Assembly: GCA_046293395.1 (NCBI GenBank)
Contig: JBKBOU010000002.1
Span: 496,001-560,000 of the forward strand
Source of the DNA: CAYNRA01 sp046293395
GTDB lineage: Bacteria > Bacteroidota > Bacteroidia > Cytophagales > Spirosomataceae
Direction of reading: 5' to 3'
Length of the DNA stretch: 64,000 bases
Positions 1-9,003 of the stretch are shown here, in pieces. A program made the position numbers and the translations under genes. The notes under the pieces are model-generated. The model worked only from the letters and a program-made list of their open reading frames with translations. It was not told where the DNA came from and made no database searches. Position 1 is the first letter of the stretch; every line of letters starts with the position of its first letter.

Positions 1-1830
1 ACCTCTGATTCCATCGTGGCTCTCCCAAGTGGTAACATCCGGCTTGTTCTCGATGTAACCGAAGGCTCTCGCTTTTATTACAGAAATATTACCTGGACGG
101 GCAACTACCTTCACAGTGCAGATACCCTCGCACTCATATTAGGAATCAAAAAAGGAGATTTATACAATCCTGAAGAACTCAACAAGAAAATCAATGGTAT
201 TCCGCAAGGTGACGTAAGTTCTTACTATATGGATGACGGCTACCTTTACTTTAACTGTACGCCTGTAGAAGTTGCTATCGAAGGCGATTCGATTGACGTT
301 GAAATGCGTATCATGGAAGGAAAACAAGCAACCATCAACCGAATTATCTTGAATGGGAATACCAAAACTTCTGACCACGTGGTGTATCGTGAAATTCTCA
401 CTCGCCCAGGTCAAAAGTTCAGAAAAACAGACTTAATCGAAACAACCCAAATGTTATCCAAATTAGGCTATTTTGACCCTCAAACAATTGAGCCTAAACC
501 TGTTCCACAAGCAAACGGTACTGTTGATATTGAGTATAAAGTAGATGAAAAATCAAGCGATAATATTGAACTCTCCGGTGGTTGGGGTGGTATTCAAGGT
601 TTTGTAGGTACATTTGGTGTCGTATTTAATAATTTTGCCATTCGCAATATCGCCAAACTGAAAGAGTATAAACCATTGCCCAAAGGAGATGGACAACGCT
701 TCTCCTTGCGTTTACAAGCCAATGGTGGTTTCCAATCGTACTCCTTATCTTTTACCGAACCTTGGCTCGGTGGAAAAAAACCAAACTCGTTTTCAGTGAG
801 TATTTTCCGCTCTGTACAAGATTATGGAAGAATACAAGACAGACTTGAGCGATTGTACGGAAATACAGGCGCTGGTTTCAATCCACTTCTTGGTGGCGGA
901 TTTGGACTTGGTGGTGGACTTGGAGGTATTGGCGGTGGATTCGCCGGCTATTTCAAAAATACAGGTGCATCTGTAACATACGGAAAACGCCTCAATTGGC
1001 CGGACAGAAACTTTAGTTTTAGCACTACCTTGTCTTATCAATATTACGATGTAGAGAATAGTTTCTTGATTCGTAATTTCCAAAATGGCCAAGCAAACGA
1101 TATTTCCCTGACAGCCAATGTATCTCGATACAGTTTGGATAACCCAACATTCAGCCGTTCTGGGTCATCTATTTCACTTTCAGCGACGTTCAATCCTCCC
1201 TACTCCTTGATTACAGGTAAAATACCGACGAATCAATTCAGATTTTTGGAAGGACATAAATGGATGTTTGATGCAGATTGGTACGCACCAGTTGTGGGTA
1301 AACTTGTTTTCCATGCCAAAGCAAATCTTGGCTTTTTGGGTAGATATAATCCAGATATGGACTTTAGTCCGTTCGGACGTTTCGTTCTTGGTGGCGCAGG
1401 TTTAGGTATGCAAATGGCATTCAACGTTGGTGCAGAGCTCATCGGACTGAGAGGCTATGAGGAAGGAGTTGTCAAAGAATCTACGTATTTAGAACAAATC
1501 AGTGGTTCTACCAACCAATCCGCTGGTATTTCTCGTTCTGGTGGTATTGCGTATTCTAAGTATGCCGCTGAGTTCCGTTACCCTGTTTCTTTGAATCCAC
1601 AAGCGACTATTTTCGTCCTAACTTTTGTTGAGGCTGGAAATAGCTGGGGAAGTTACAAAGACTTTAATCCGTTCAAATTGAGAAGAACAGCTGGCGTAGG
1701 TGCACGTATCTTCATGGCTGCTTTCGGTTTGTTAGGACTTGATTATGGATACGGTTTTGACCCAATACCTGGACTACCGAACAAGGGATTAAAGAATTTT
1801 ACATTTAGTATTGGTCAACAAATCAGATAA
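1..1830 (+). CDS. bamA: BamA, outer-membrane protein assembly factor (5' end outside window)
   Basis: Central beta-barrel insertase of the outer-membrane assembly complex. The frame is open from base 1, so the gene starts upstream; the GTG at 16 is an internal Val codon, not a start. About 609 residues remain: the end of one POTRA domain, a further complete POTRA (roughly residues 95-185 of the visible part, with INRIILNGNTKTSDHVV), then a barrel rich in aromatic strands. The LRGYEEG stretch near visible residue 485 corresponds to the conserved (V/I)RGF/Y loop-6 motif of Omp85 proteins. A Gly-rich segment (GGGFGLGGGLGGIGGGF) sits in an extracellular loop. Two periplasmic chaperone genes follow in the same direction, a typical Bacteroidota arrangement. 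The domain call is secure; the full length is unknown. Confidence 0.93.
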   Translation, partial: TSDSIVALPSGNIRLVLDVTEGSRFYYRNITWTGNYLHSADTLALILGIKKGDLYNPEELNKKINGIPQGDVSSYYMDDGYLYFNCTPVEVAIEGDSIDVEMRIMEGKQATINRIILNGNTKTSDHVVYREILTRPGQKFRKTDLIETTQMLSKLGYFDPQTIEPKPVPQANGTVDIEYKVDEKSSDNIELSGGWGGIQGFVGTFGVVFNNFAIRNIAKLKEYKPLPKGDGQRFSLRLQANGGFQSYSLSFTEPWLGGKKPNSFSVSIFRSVQDYGRIQDRLERLYGNTGAGFNPLLGGGFGLGGGLGGIGGGFAGYFKNTGASVTYGKRLNWPDRNFSFSTTLSYQYYDVENSFLIRNFQNGQANDISLTANVSRYSLDNPTFSRSGSSISLSATFNPPYSLITGKIPTNQFRFLEGHKWMFDADWYAPVVGKLVFHAKANLGFLGRYNPDMDFSPFGRFVLGGAGLGMQMAFNVGAELIGLRGYEEGVVKESTYLEQISGSTNQSAGISRSGGIAYSKYAAEFRYPVSLNPQATIFVLTFVEAGNSWGSYKDFNPFKLRRTAGVGARIFMAAFGLLGLDYGYGFDPIPGLPNKGLKNFTFSIGQQIR

Positions 1831-1913
1831 TTTCAGATGTTAATGTATGTTAACTCTGTACGGACGATAATAAAACAACGTTTTTCTGACATGTTACCGT
1901 AACCTATTTCCGT

Positions 1914-2444
1914 ATGAAAAAGATTTTAATTGTATTATTTTTCCTTGCGTCTTCTGCTACTTTTGCGCAAAAGTTCGGGTATATTGACTCCGAGTATATC
2001 ACAAGCAAAATGCCTTCGTACCAAAATACGTTGGAGCAAATGAACCAACAGTCTGAAAAGTGGGTGAAGGAAATACAAGAAAAATACAATTTGCTCGAAC
2101 AAAAACAACGTAAATACAAACAAGAAGAAGTTTTATTAACAGATGATTTACGTAAAACGAGATTAAAGGAATTAGAGGACTTAGAAAATGAAATCCGGGT
2201 TCAAAACAATGAGATTTTTGGAATGAACGGCAAATTATTTCAGAAAAAAAAGGAATTAATGAAACCCATTCTCGATGAAATCTACCTTGCTTGCCAAAAA
2301 GTTGCAAGACAAAGACAATTAATGTTTATTTTTGACAAAGCTTCAGATATTAGCATAATTTACTCCGACCCACGGCACGATTATACAGATTTCGTATTAG
2401 AAGCGCTAGGAATAAACAAAAAGACAACAACCGATTCAAAATAA
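1914..2444 (+). CDS. OmpH/Skp family periplasmic chaperone (first copy)
   Basis: Holdase chaperone that keeps unfolded outer-membrane proteins soluble on the way to BamA. 176 residues. An N-terminal signal peptide (MKKILIVLFFLASSATFAQ) is followed by the Skp opening KFGYIDSEYITSKMP, a long charged coiled coil (about residues 40-120) rich in Lys, Glu and Gln, and a C-terminal strand region with FIFDKASDISIIY. It lies 83 bp after bamA and 34 bp before a second Skp-like gene, probably in one operon. The ATG at 1914 is chosen because it gives a perfect signal peptide. The family call is strong; which paralogue performs which task cannot be told. Confidence 0.9.
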   Translation: MKKILIVLFFLASSATFAQKFGYIDSEYITSKMPSYQNTLEQMNQQSEKWVKEIQEKYNLLEQKQRKYKQEEVLLTDDLRKTRLKELEDLENEIRVQNNEIFGMNGKLFQKKKELMKPILDEIYLACQKVARQRQLMFIFDKASDISIIYSDPRHDYTDFVLEALGINKKTTTDSK

Positions 2445-2478
2445 TTCACGATTTTAATTTTTAACAACTATTCTTACA

Positions 2479-3060
2479 ATGAAAATCAAACTATTCGTCG
2501 CTTTAGTAGCACTTTCTTTCATCTCTGTTCTTCCTTCTTTCGGGCAAACATCTATCAAAATTGGATATACCAACATCGACTATATCTTAACCAACTTACC
2601 AGATGCTACTGAAATCCAAACGAAGCTTCAGACAGAAAAAGGACAGTACGACAAAGTAATCCAAGAAAAAGTAGCTGAGTTACAAAAAGTATATGAAGAT
2701 TATCAGAAAAATGCAGGTTCAATGTCTCCTTTGATTCGTGCAGACAAAGAGAAATTCATGACAAACAAACAAGGTGAAATTCAAGAGTTTCAACAAAATG
2801 CAGAAGTAGCTATTCAAAGAAAACAACAAGAACTTTTGTCACCGGTATTGGATAAAATTCAAAAAGCTGTAGATGACGTAGCGAAAGAAAATGGATACAC
2901 ATACGTTTTCAATTCTGACGCAGGCCCACAAACAGCTCCTATCGTTTTGGTTGCTCCAGACTCGGACAACATCACAGATTTAGTGTTTAAAAAGTTAGGT
3001 GTGACTCCTCCAAGTGCGGCAGCGGCAACAACTCCTGCAGCAGCACCAATCAAGAAATAA
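2479..3060 (+). CDS. OmpH/Skp family periplasmic chaperone (second copy)
   Basis: Second Skp-like chaperone in tandem. 193 residues: signal peptide ending near FGQ, then SIKIGYTNIDYILTNLP, a coiled-coil shaft (about 45-125), the conserved YVFNSDAG segment near 150, and an Ala/Pro/Thr-rich tail ending in PIKK. The tail is absent from the first copy and may be a disordered extension. The last gene before two strong terminators, so it closes the bamA-ompH-ompH unit. Tandem Skp paralogues next to bamA are usual in Bacteroidota. Confidence 0.9.
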   Translation: MKIKLFVALVALSFISVLPSFGQTSIKIGYTNIDYILTNLPDATEIQTKLQTEKGQYDKVIQEKVAELQKVYEDYQKNAGSMSPLIRADKEKFMTNKQGEIQEFQQNAEVAIQRKQQELLSPVLDKIQKAVDDVAKENGYTYVFNSDAGPQTAPIVLVAPDSDNITDLVFKKLGVTPPSAAAATTPAAAPIKK

Positions 3061-3092
3061 TTTTTTTCTTGAAAAGAAGAAACCCTTTAAAA

Positions 3093-3126
3093 CGGAGACT
3101 TTGTAGATACAAGGTCTCCGTTTTTA
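3093..3126 (+). terminator. Rho-independent terminator after ompH
   Basis: A 12-bp stem with one G-T pair (CGGAGACTTTGT / ACAAGGTCTCCG, 3093-3104 and 3109-3120), loop AGAT, followed by a T run. Confidence 0.85.
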
Positions 3127-3144
3127 TTTGTATCTCTATTTACA

Positions 3145-3186
3145 TAAAAAAGCCTTTGAAGATGTGGTCTTCAAAGGCTTTTTTTA
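3145..3186. terminator. Bidirectional terminator between ompH and tatC
   Basis: Perfect 13-bp inverted repeat AAGCCTTTGAAGA / TCTTCAAAGGCTT (3150-3162 and 3168-3180), flanked by A run on the left and T run on the right. It can stop transcription from either side; it lies between convergent genes. Confidence 0.87.
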
Positions 3187-3202
3187 TACATCTATTTCAC
3201 TA

Positions 3203-4066
3203 TCAGGCAATTTGATTCTCCAATGCTTTTTGTCTTTCTACTCGTTGGGCTACCAAGATACTCAATTCGAAGAGTACATAAAGTGGAATCGCTACAAGAA
3301 CTTGGCTAATCATATCCGGAGACGGCGTGATAACCGCAGCAACAATCAAAATAACAACCACTGCATGGCGACGATACGTTCGTAAAAATAAAGGAGTTAC
3401 GATACCCACTTTTGCCAAAACAAAAATGGCAATCGGTAACTGGAACGCAATTCCACAAGCGAGCGTAAGTGTAGCTAAAACAGAAATATACGACTGAATA
3501 TCAAATTGATTTTCAATACTTGGATCTATTTGAAAATTAACCAAAAAGTTAATGGCAAAAGGAGCTACAATATAATAGCCAAACGACACACCGATAAAAA
3601 AGAGAGAAGTAACATAAAAAACAGCACCCCGCGCTGCTTTCTTTTCAGTTACCTTCAGTCCAGGCTTGATAAACCGCCAAACTTCCCAAAAAACATACGG
3701 AAAAGCGAACAGCAAACCGATTATGGCAGAATACGTAAGAGCCATCATAAACTGTCCGGAAACTTCACGACTCATGAGTTTAAAGTTCAACTTATCTACG
3801 CAAAGACTTTCAATACCTGAGAGCGCACCTAGTTTGCAAAGCATTTGATACGTCCAAAAATCTGGTCTGGATGGTGCTAAGATAATTTTATTGAATACTT
3901 CTCCTTTAAATATCCACGCAATAATCATGAAAACGAGAATAGCAGCTACAGAACGTATCAAATGCCACCTTAACTCTTCTAAATGCTCGATGAATGTCAT
4001 CTCTTTTTCTCCACTGCCATCCGGCTCGTCCTCGTAGTCAATGTAAGGGGTTTGATCTAATGCCAT
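3203..4066 (-). CDS. tatC: TatC, twin-arginine translocase subunit
   Basis: Receptor subunit of the Tat pathway, which exports folded proteins bearing a twin-arginine signal. 287 residues with six predicted membrane helices. The N-terminal cytoplasmic motif EKEMTFIEHLEELRWHLIRS and the later VFWEVWRFIKPGL and FQLPIAIFVLAKVGIV are characteristic of TatC. The start at 4066 gives the usual acidic N-terminal extension. It is a single gene, convergent with ompH. A likely Tat substrate (TRRQVLQ signal) is encoded at 61157-62059. tatA/tatB are not in the window. Confidence 0.95.
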   Translation of the reverse strand: MALDQTPYIDYEDEPDGSGEKEMTFIEHLEELRWHLIRSVAAILVFMIIAWIFKGEVFNKIILAPSRPDFWTYQMLCKLGALSGIESLCVDKLNFKLMSREVSGQFMMALTYSAIIGLLFAFPYVFWEVWRFIKPGLKVTEKKAARGAVFYVTSLFFIGVSFGYYIVAPFAINFLVNFQIDPSIENQFDIQSYISVLATLTLACGIAFQLPIAIFVLAKVGIVTPLFLRTYRRHAVVVILIVAAVITPSPDMISQVLVAIPLYVLFELSILVAQRVERQKALENQIA

Positions 4067-4258
4067 AAATAAGTCGTATCGATGATAATTTTATTCCTGA
4101 CAACAAAAATACAAAAACTGACGTGAATCATGCTCATCAATTGATGAACTATCCATATCTGTGGCTAAAAACAGCACAGATTTACAAACTAGTTGAAAAC
4201 CGACAGGCGTTATTCCCTAAATTACATTAACTTCGTTTTTTTTAAACCATACTTTTTC

Positions 4259-5173
4259 ATGCAATCGGCAAAAAATAACCCAACCTCTCAAACCTATTTT
4301 CTTCTTCATTTTATTGTTTTAATTCTAAGTTTTACCGCTATTCTTGGTAAACTCATTGAAACATCAGCTTTGAGCGTTGTCTTTTTCCGGACGTTTTTTG
4401 CGACGTTGGGTCTTGGTCTTATTCTCTATTTATCAGCTGATTTTAAGAAAAAATACAAGAGAAAAGGAATTTGGAAACTGATAGGGGTTGGTGCCATCAT
4501 TGGCATTCATTGGATTTGTTTCTTTGGGTCAGCGAAAGTCTCCACGGTTTCTGTGAGTCTAGTTATTTTCTCAACGACCTCTTTTTTTACAAGTATTTTG
4601 GAACCGCTCATCCGAAAACAGGCGATAAATCCGATGGAAATATTTCTAGGAATTGGGGTAACAATGGGCGTTTACCTCATTTTTACCTTTGAAAGCCAAT
4701 ATACTGCCGGTATAGTCATCGGAATTATTGGTGCATTGCTTGCAGCTGTATTCTCGATTCTTAATGCCCAATTAACCAATGAATTTCCGCTGAAGGTACT
4801 TACTTTCTATGAATTATTGGGCGCCTTTCTAGTCACACTCGTACTCATCCCGATTATCTATCTAACGAACCCCAACGGCTTGGTTCATTTTATCCCGACA
4901 TCTACCGATTTAATTTGGGTTTTGGTCCTTGGACTCGTTTGTACTGTCGGGCCTTACTTAGGGATGGCATATTTATTACGTAAAATATCCGCTTTCACCT
5001 TGAATTTAAGCGTGAATATGGAACCTGTTTACGGAATTATCTTGGCTTTTCTTATTTTCGGAGAAAGTGAGAAAATGACATCTGGCTTTTATTGGGGAAG
5101 CCTTTGTATTTTATTGACTTTATTGATACATCCGCTGTGGAACAGATACCAAAAAAATAAGAGCCAATCGTGA
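4259..5173 (+). CDS. EamA/DMT-superfamily transporter
   Basis: Inner-membrane permease of the drug/metabolite transporter superfamily. About 304 residues with ten hydrophobic helices in two EamA halves (roughly residues 10-140 and 155-295). The glycine- and proline-containing loop AYLLRKISAFTLNLSVNMEPVYGIILAFLIFGE is typical of the second EamA repeat. The ATG at 4259 is preferred; an in-frame TTG at 4193 would add 22 residues with no family support. The substrate cannot be predicted. It runs alone and ends inside a terminator hairpin. Confidence 0.88.
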   Translation: MQSAKNNPTSQTYFLLHFIVLILSFTAILGKLIETSALSVVFFRTFFATLGLGLILYLSADFKKKYKRKGIWKLIGVGAIIGIHWICFFGSAKVSTVSVSLVIFSTTSFFTSILEPLIRKQAINPMEIFLGIGVTMGVYLIFTFESQYTAGIVIGIIGALLAAVFSILNAQLTNEFPLKVLTFYELLGAFLVTLVLIPIIYLTNPNGLVHFIPTSTDLIWVLVLGLVCTVGPYLGMAYLLRKISAFTLNLSVNMEPVYGIILAFLIFGESEKMTSGFYWGSLCILLTLLIHPLWNRYQKNKSQS

Positions 5174-5190
5174 GAATGGCTCTTATTTTT
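5153..5190. terminator. Bidirectional terminator between eamA and rpmE2
   Basis: Stem AATAAGAGCCA / TGGCTCTTATT with A run before and T run after; the left arm overlaps the last codons of the transporter gene. Confidence 0.85.
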
Positions 5191-5201
5191 TTGGACACGA
5201 A

Positions 5202-5450
5202 TTATTTCGTTCCGTAACGCTTTCTGAACTTATCTACACGTCCGGCAGTATCTACTAGGATATTTTTACCTGTATAGAAAGGATGTGACTCAGAGCTAAC
5301 CTCAAGTTTGTAAACAGGGTATTCTACCCCATCTTCCCAAACGATTTTCTCTCCTTTTGTATCCACGCATGAACGCGTTTTGAATTTAAAATCTGATGTT
5401 AAATCCCAGAAAATGATTTCTCTGTAATTTGGATGAATGTCCTTTTTCAT
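5202..5450 (-). CDS. rpmE2: 50S ribosomal protein L31 type B
   Basis: Ribosomal protein of the large subunit. 82 residues opening with MKKDIHPNYREIIFWD. The CxxC zinc-binding pairs of type A L31 are absent (one Cys only, in TRSC), which marks the zinc-independent type B form. The C-terminal SHPFYTGK and GRVDKFRKRYG motifs are diagnostic. It has its own strong promoter (5498-5527). Confidence 0.96.
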   Translation of the reverse strand: MKKDIHPNYREIIFWDLTSDFKFKTRSCVDTKGEKIVWEDGVEYPVYKLEVSSESHPFYTGKNILVDTAGRVDKFRKRYGTK

Positions 5451-5497
5451 TATTTATTTCTGTATTATTCTACGCTTACTTTACGCTATTCGGGCTG

Positions 5498-5527
5498 CAA
5501 ATTTAAGTAGATATTTCTATTAATCAA
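5498..5527 (-). promoter_or_regulatory. Promoter of rpmE2
   Basis: On the minus strand TTG (5525-5527), 19-nt spacer, then TAAATTTG (5498-5505): an exact match to the Bacteroidota -33/-7 consensus, about 48 nt before the L31 start codon. Confidence 0.75.
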
Positions 5528-5569
5528 ATCGTTACCAAAAAAACTTACTCAATTTATCTCTTCTATCGC

Positions 5570-6661
5570 TCAAGGCTCCATTTGTTTTAGTGCGTCGAGC
5601 AACTCTTCCACTTGTTCTACAGAGACAGCCGGGAAACTAGCAATCCGAATTTGTCTTTCCTTTTTTGCCCCATAACCCGCGCCAATAATTCGTTTTTGTT
5701 GTTTCATTCTATCAATCAAAATGGCAGAGTCAATGACCGTATCTGCCACCGCGACTGTCACAGAGCGGTGTTCTTCCTTCGCTACGGAAGGGTTCATTAA
5801 CGCACTGTCTTCCAGGTGATTGTATATCATTTTTGCTTTTAAATGCGCTTCCTTTCGAAGAACATCTATCCCAATTTTATTCATATCTTCTGCAATCTTA
5901 CCCAATAAATAAATGAGTAAAACATTGGGCGTTGCCGGAGTCTGGTAACTCTTGGACTGTTTCCAGAGTGTGGGTAAATCATGGTGTGCCCCAATGGAAA
6001 TTCCTTCCTTTTGTTTCATTTGTTGCGCTTTTTCCAAACATGCCTCATTGGCAATCCAGACACCTAGGCCGGCAGGTAAACCAAACGCCTTTTGGACAGA
6101 AAAAAACGCGGTATCTATGAGTTGCATGTCTAAATCAGGAATGGGTGCAGAAGAAACCATATCCACGGCTATCAGTTTTTTTCCGTGACTTCTTTTTAAT
6201 CGGTGAATATCTGCTTCTCTCATTTGGACACCCGCAGAAGTTTCGTTCTGTGTTACACAGATAACTTCCACAAAATCAGGAATTTCTGGTTCATTATAAG
6301 CAAATCCTTCTCCCATTGGTTTGCGTAATTCATGCGGAAATTTACCTAGGGCTTGGGCATATTGATAGAACTTCTCTGAAAAAGAACCATTGACAAGATG
6401 AAAGCTTTCTAGCTCAACAAGATTTAACAGGATTCTTTCCCAAACCTCTGAAGCCGACCCCGTAAACATAATCGCGGACTCTGTCGGAATACCCATCAAA
6501 GTACGCAACTGCTCGTCTGTATGCTGGTATATTTTTTTAAATGCACTACTTCTGTGCGAAATAGAGCCCAATTGCTCATCTAGGGCAGTTCGTAAATGCA
6601 TCTCAAAAGTCGGGAACAAAGCAGCTGGACCGGCGGTATAGAATGTGTTGAGAGAAGACAT
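5570..6661 (-). CDS. Class V aminotransferase, SerC/alanine-glyoxylate type
   Basis: PLP-dependent enzyme of the class V aminotransferase fold, close to phosphoserine aminotransferase. About 363 residues from the ATG at 6661 (MSSLNTFYTAGPAALFP); the longer frame to 6721 adds 20 residues that do not look like family sequence. Visible motifs: TAGPAALFP and SISHRSSAF at the N-terminus (compare NPGPAALP and SHRS of SerC), TQNETSAGVQM in the middle, VDMVSSAP, and SVQKAFG, whose Lys should bind PLP. SerC function in serine biosynthesis is plausible, but a broader aminotransferase role is possible. Confidence 0.85.
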   Translation of the reverse strand: MSSLNTFYTAGPAALFPTFEMHLRTALDEQLGSISHRSSAFKKIYQHTDEQLRTLMGIPTESAIMFTGSASEVWERILLNLVELESFHLVNGSFSEKFYQYAQALGKFPHELRKPMGEGFAYNEPEIPDFVEVICVTQNETSAGVQMREADIHRLKRSHGKKLIAVDMVSSAPIPDLDMQLIDTAFFSVQKAFGLPAGLGVWIANEACLEKAQQMKQKEGISIGAHHDLPTLWKQSKSYQTPATPNVLLIYLLGKIAEDMNKIGIDVLRKEAHLKAKMIYNHLEDSALMNPSVAKEEHRSVTVAVADTVIDSAILIDRMKQQKRIIGAGYGAKKERQIRIASFPAVSVEQVEELLDALKQMEP

Positions 6662-6885
6662 ACAATTCAGAAAAAATGGTGTGATAGAGTTTCCAAATTT
6701 ACACAATGTCTTGTGAATCATTCCTTTGAGATTTCAATTACACCAAATAATACAACAAAAAATATTAATAATATAATTCTAATTTATTTTGTAAAAAAAA
6801 TAGGCCGATGTACCATCCAAATACGTATAATTAAAGTTATTTCGTGGTTGGAATACAGACAAAACTACTTTATACAAAACTGTTT

Positions 6886-7416
6886 ATGAAAAAATCTTCT
6901 ATCACAAAAATGCCTGCTTTTTTTGACAGGTACATTCATCTTGTAGATGATGTCGATTTGTTAGAGGCTCTCCGCATGTACCACCCGACTTCCGTTTTTG
7001 CTGACCTAGACAAACTTAACGCATTGAATCAAAACGTGTATTTACCAGGAAAATGGACGGTTCGGACTATTTTGCAGCACCTCATTGATACTGAACGAAT
7101 CATGAATTACCGCGCGCTCCGTTTTGCTCGCAAAGACACAACTCTTTTGCCTGGATTTGATGAGGATTTCTTTGCGAAGAATAGTGCCGCCGAAGAACGT
7201 TCGATAGAAGAACTCCTCCAGGAATACGCGCTCGTTCGAGAATCTACATTGGCTTTATTTGGGAGTTTCACGGATACGATGCTCAAACAAAAGGGAGAAA
7301 CTTTTGTCGGTTCTATTACGGTATTGGCTGTTGGGTTTATGATTGTCGGGCATGGACTTCACCACCGTAAAGTCCTGAATGAAAGATACTTACCTTTATT
7401 AGAAGAAGAAATATAA
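6886..7416 (+). CDS. DinB-superfamily protein
   Basis: Four-helix-bundle protein of the DinB/YfiT metalloenzyme superfamily. About 176 residues from the ATG at 6886 (MKKSSITKMPAFFDRYI); the 14 residues upstream in frame are not needed. The metal-ligand histidines appear in WTVRTILQHLIDTERI and at the C-terminus in IVGHGLHHRKVLNERYLP. Members act in bacillithiol-type thiol transfer or have unknown roles; no specific reaction can be assigned here. Confidence 0.85.
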   Translation: MKKSSITKMPAFFDRYIHLVDDVDLLEALRMYHPTSVFADLDKLNALNQNVYLPGKWTVRTILQHLIDTERIMNYRALRFARKDTTLLPGFDEDFFAKNSAAEERSIEELLQEYALVRESTLALFGSFTDTMLKQKGETFVGSITVLAVGFMIVGHGLHHRKVLNERYLPLLEEEI

Positions 7417-7422
7417 TGTATT

Positions 7423-7459
7423 TTTTAGGAGTCTTTTAGGATATAAAAGGCTCCTAAAA
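7423..7459. terminator. Terminator hairpin between convergent genes
   Basis: TTTTAGGAG (7423-7431) pairs with CTCCTAAAA (7451-7459), with a smaller inner TTTT/AAAA stem; the right arm overlaps the stop codon of the Omp85 gene. Confidence 0.7.
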
Positions 7460-8854
7460 TCCACGCACTACCGTAAAATAAACTCGCCCTTCTCCTTCCC
7501 GATTGACAGAGTAATTAAATCGCCCAATGGTATTGTAAAATGTAATAATATCTAACCCAACTCCTCCTCCGTACAGCCATTTATTCCCTAAACTTGTATT
7601 GCTATTTTGTGGGACGGTATTCCGTACATAGCCCGCATCTGCATAAAAAGTGGCATAACTCGCAATAGGTAACGTATTAAATTGCTTGATTTTAATCAAC
7701 TTGCTTAGGTCAAAAACTTTGTCAAATAGTTTGTATTTAAAATTCGTCTTACCCAAGAAAAACGTCTGTCCATCAATGACATTCAGTTCGTACCCACGCA
7801 CTAAATTCGCCGAAAACCCAAGACCAACCGTTTGAACATACGGCTGAAGATCTGGAAATGAATGCCTGAAACGCACACTGCCATCAAAGAACCATCTTTT
7901 GGAAAGTGGAATATACTCAACAATACCCGCCTGAATGGACGCAAGCGATGGATTAGGCAAGTCCAAAATATGTTGGTACGTAATTTGGGCAAAAAGTACA
8001 TCTCCTTTCAAAGCATATTGTTTGTTGTCTCGTCTGTCCAACCGATAGTCGTACGACAACGTAAAAGCGCGTTGCCTCGTCGCACTATTCAAGAAATAAT
8101 TGGGATTCAAAAGCGCAATTGTATCCGCGACTTGTATATCTGTATAGCCTGTGTAGAGTGAATGGAAGTGGTACAAATTAGCTCGGTAATTATACCGAAC
8201 AAACGCGCCTGTTCGCTGCCTCACCCGTTCTTCCGCGCGGATAAAGTCTAGTTTATCCTCCCAAGTACGGTAAGGCAAAGAACGTTGTGTAGAGAAGAAA
8301 ACACCCCCTTGAATACCTAAACGTTGCTTTTTGTCAATGTAAGGACGCCCATACGTCAACTCATAATATGGAATAAAGCCGCCATAAAGCCGAAGTTGCA
8401 TTTTATCGTTATTACCCGTCAGATTATCATGATGCGTATTAAGACCATAGGTAGTTCTCCGCAAATCGCGCCCACGTTCATACCACCATTCACTGAAATT
8501 CCGGTCGGCGAGATAAAAAATAGGAAGAGAGAAAAAATAGAGTTTTTCTTTCACTTCCAAAATGACTTTTACTCGATTTGGGCTATCGGGTAAAGAAACA
8601 GTTTGCGCAGTAACTGTCAAAAACAAATCAAGATTGAATAAATTTTGGCGTGAGCGCTCAACCTCCGCAGCAAACCTTGTTTGAGGAATGGAATCGCCTG
8701 CGAAAAACGTCATTTCTCTGAGTAAAATACGTTCTTTTGTTCGTGCATTTCCAAGAAATTCGATGCTATCGACATACACCCAGCTAGCTTCAGATTGCGC
8801 CTTGACGCCCGAAAAAACAAGAAGAAAAAGAAAAGTTAAAATGCTGCTGCGCAT
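7454..8854 (-). CDS. Small Omp85-family outer-membrane protein
   Basis: Outer-membrane beta-barrel of the Omp85 superfamily. 466 residues: signal peptide MRSSILTFLFLLVFSGVKAQ, one POTRA-like domain (about 22-105, beginning VDSIEFLGNARTKERILLREM), then a barrel rich in Tyr/Phe strands ending in a terminal Phe (VYFTVVRGF). NLVRGYELNVI near residue 355 is the conserved Omp85 loop-6 RGY motif. It is much shorter than BamA or TamA; only one POTRA is seen, so it is probably not the essential insertase. Its partner substrate is unknown. Single gene. Confidence 0.85.
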   Translation of the reverse strand: MRSSILTFLFLLVFSGVKAQSEASWVYVDSIEFLGNARTKERILLREMTFFAGDSIPQTRFAAEVERSRQNLFNLDLFLTVTAQTVSLPDSPNRVKVILEVKEKLYFFSLPIFYLADRNFSEWWYERGRDLRRTTYGLNTHHDNLTGNNDKMQLRLYGGFIPYYELTYGRPYIDKKQRLGIQGGVFFSTQRSLPYRTWEDKLDFIRAEERVRQRTGAFVRYNYRANLYHFHSLYTGYTDIQVADTIALLNPNYFLNSATRQRAFTLSYDYRLDRRDNKQYALKGDVLFAQITYQHILDLPNPSLASIQAGIVEYIPLSKRWFFDGSVRFRHSFPDLQPYVQTVGLGFSANLVRGYELNVIDGQTFFLGKTNFKYKLFDKVFDLSKLIKIKQFNTLPIASYATFYADAGYVRNTVPQNSNTSLGNKWLYGGGVGLDIITFYNTIGRFNYSVNREGEGRVYFTVVRGF

Positions 8855-9003
8855 AAGTTACGTGTATGGATTAAATATTGAGATGCCAAATATACGGCGA
8901 AGTAGAGGGAATTGACCGAGCTATTCCAAAGAAAAAACAACTAGAATAGTCATTTATTTCAATTTTTTATTTGTTTTGTCAAATATTTTAAAATAACCTA
9001 TAG

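Noticed and set aside
16..18. GTG start of the first reading frame
   Set aside because: The frame is open to base 1 and the protein begins in the middle of POTRA domains, so this is an internal codon of a truncated gene.
3128..3385. Forward frame over the tatC 3' end
   Set aside because: It starts in a terminator and is antisense to a well-supported gene.
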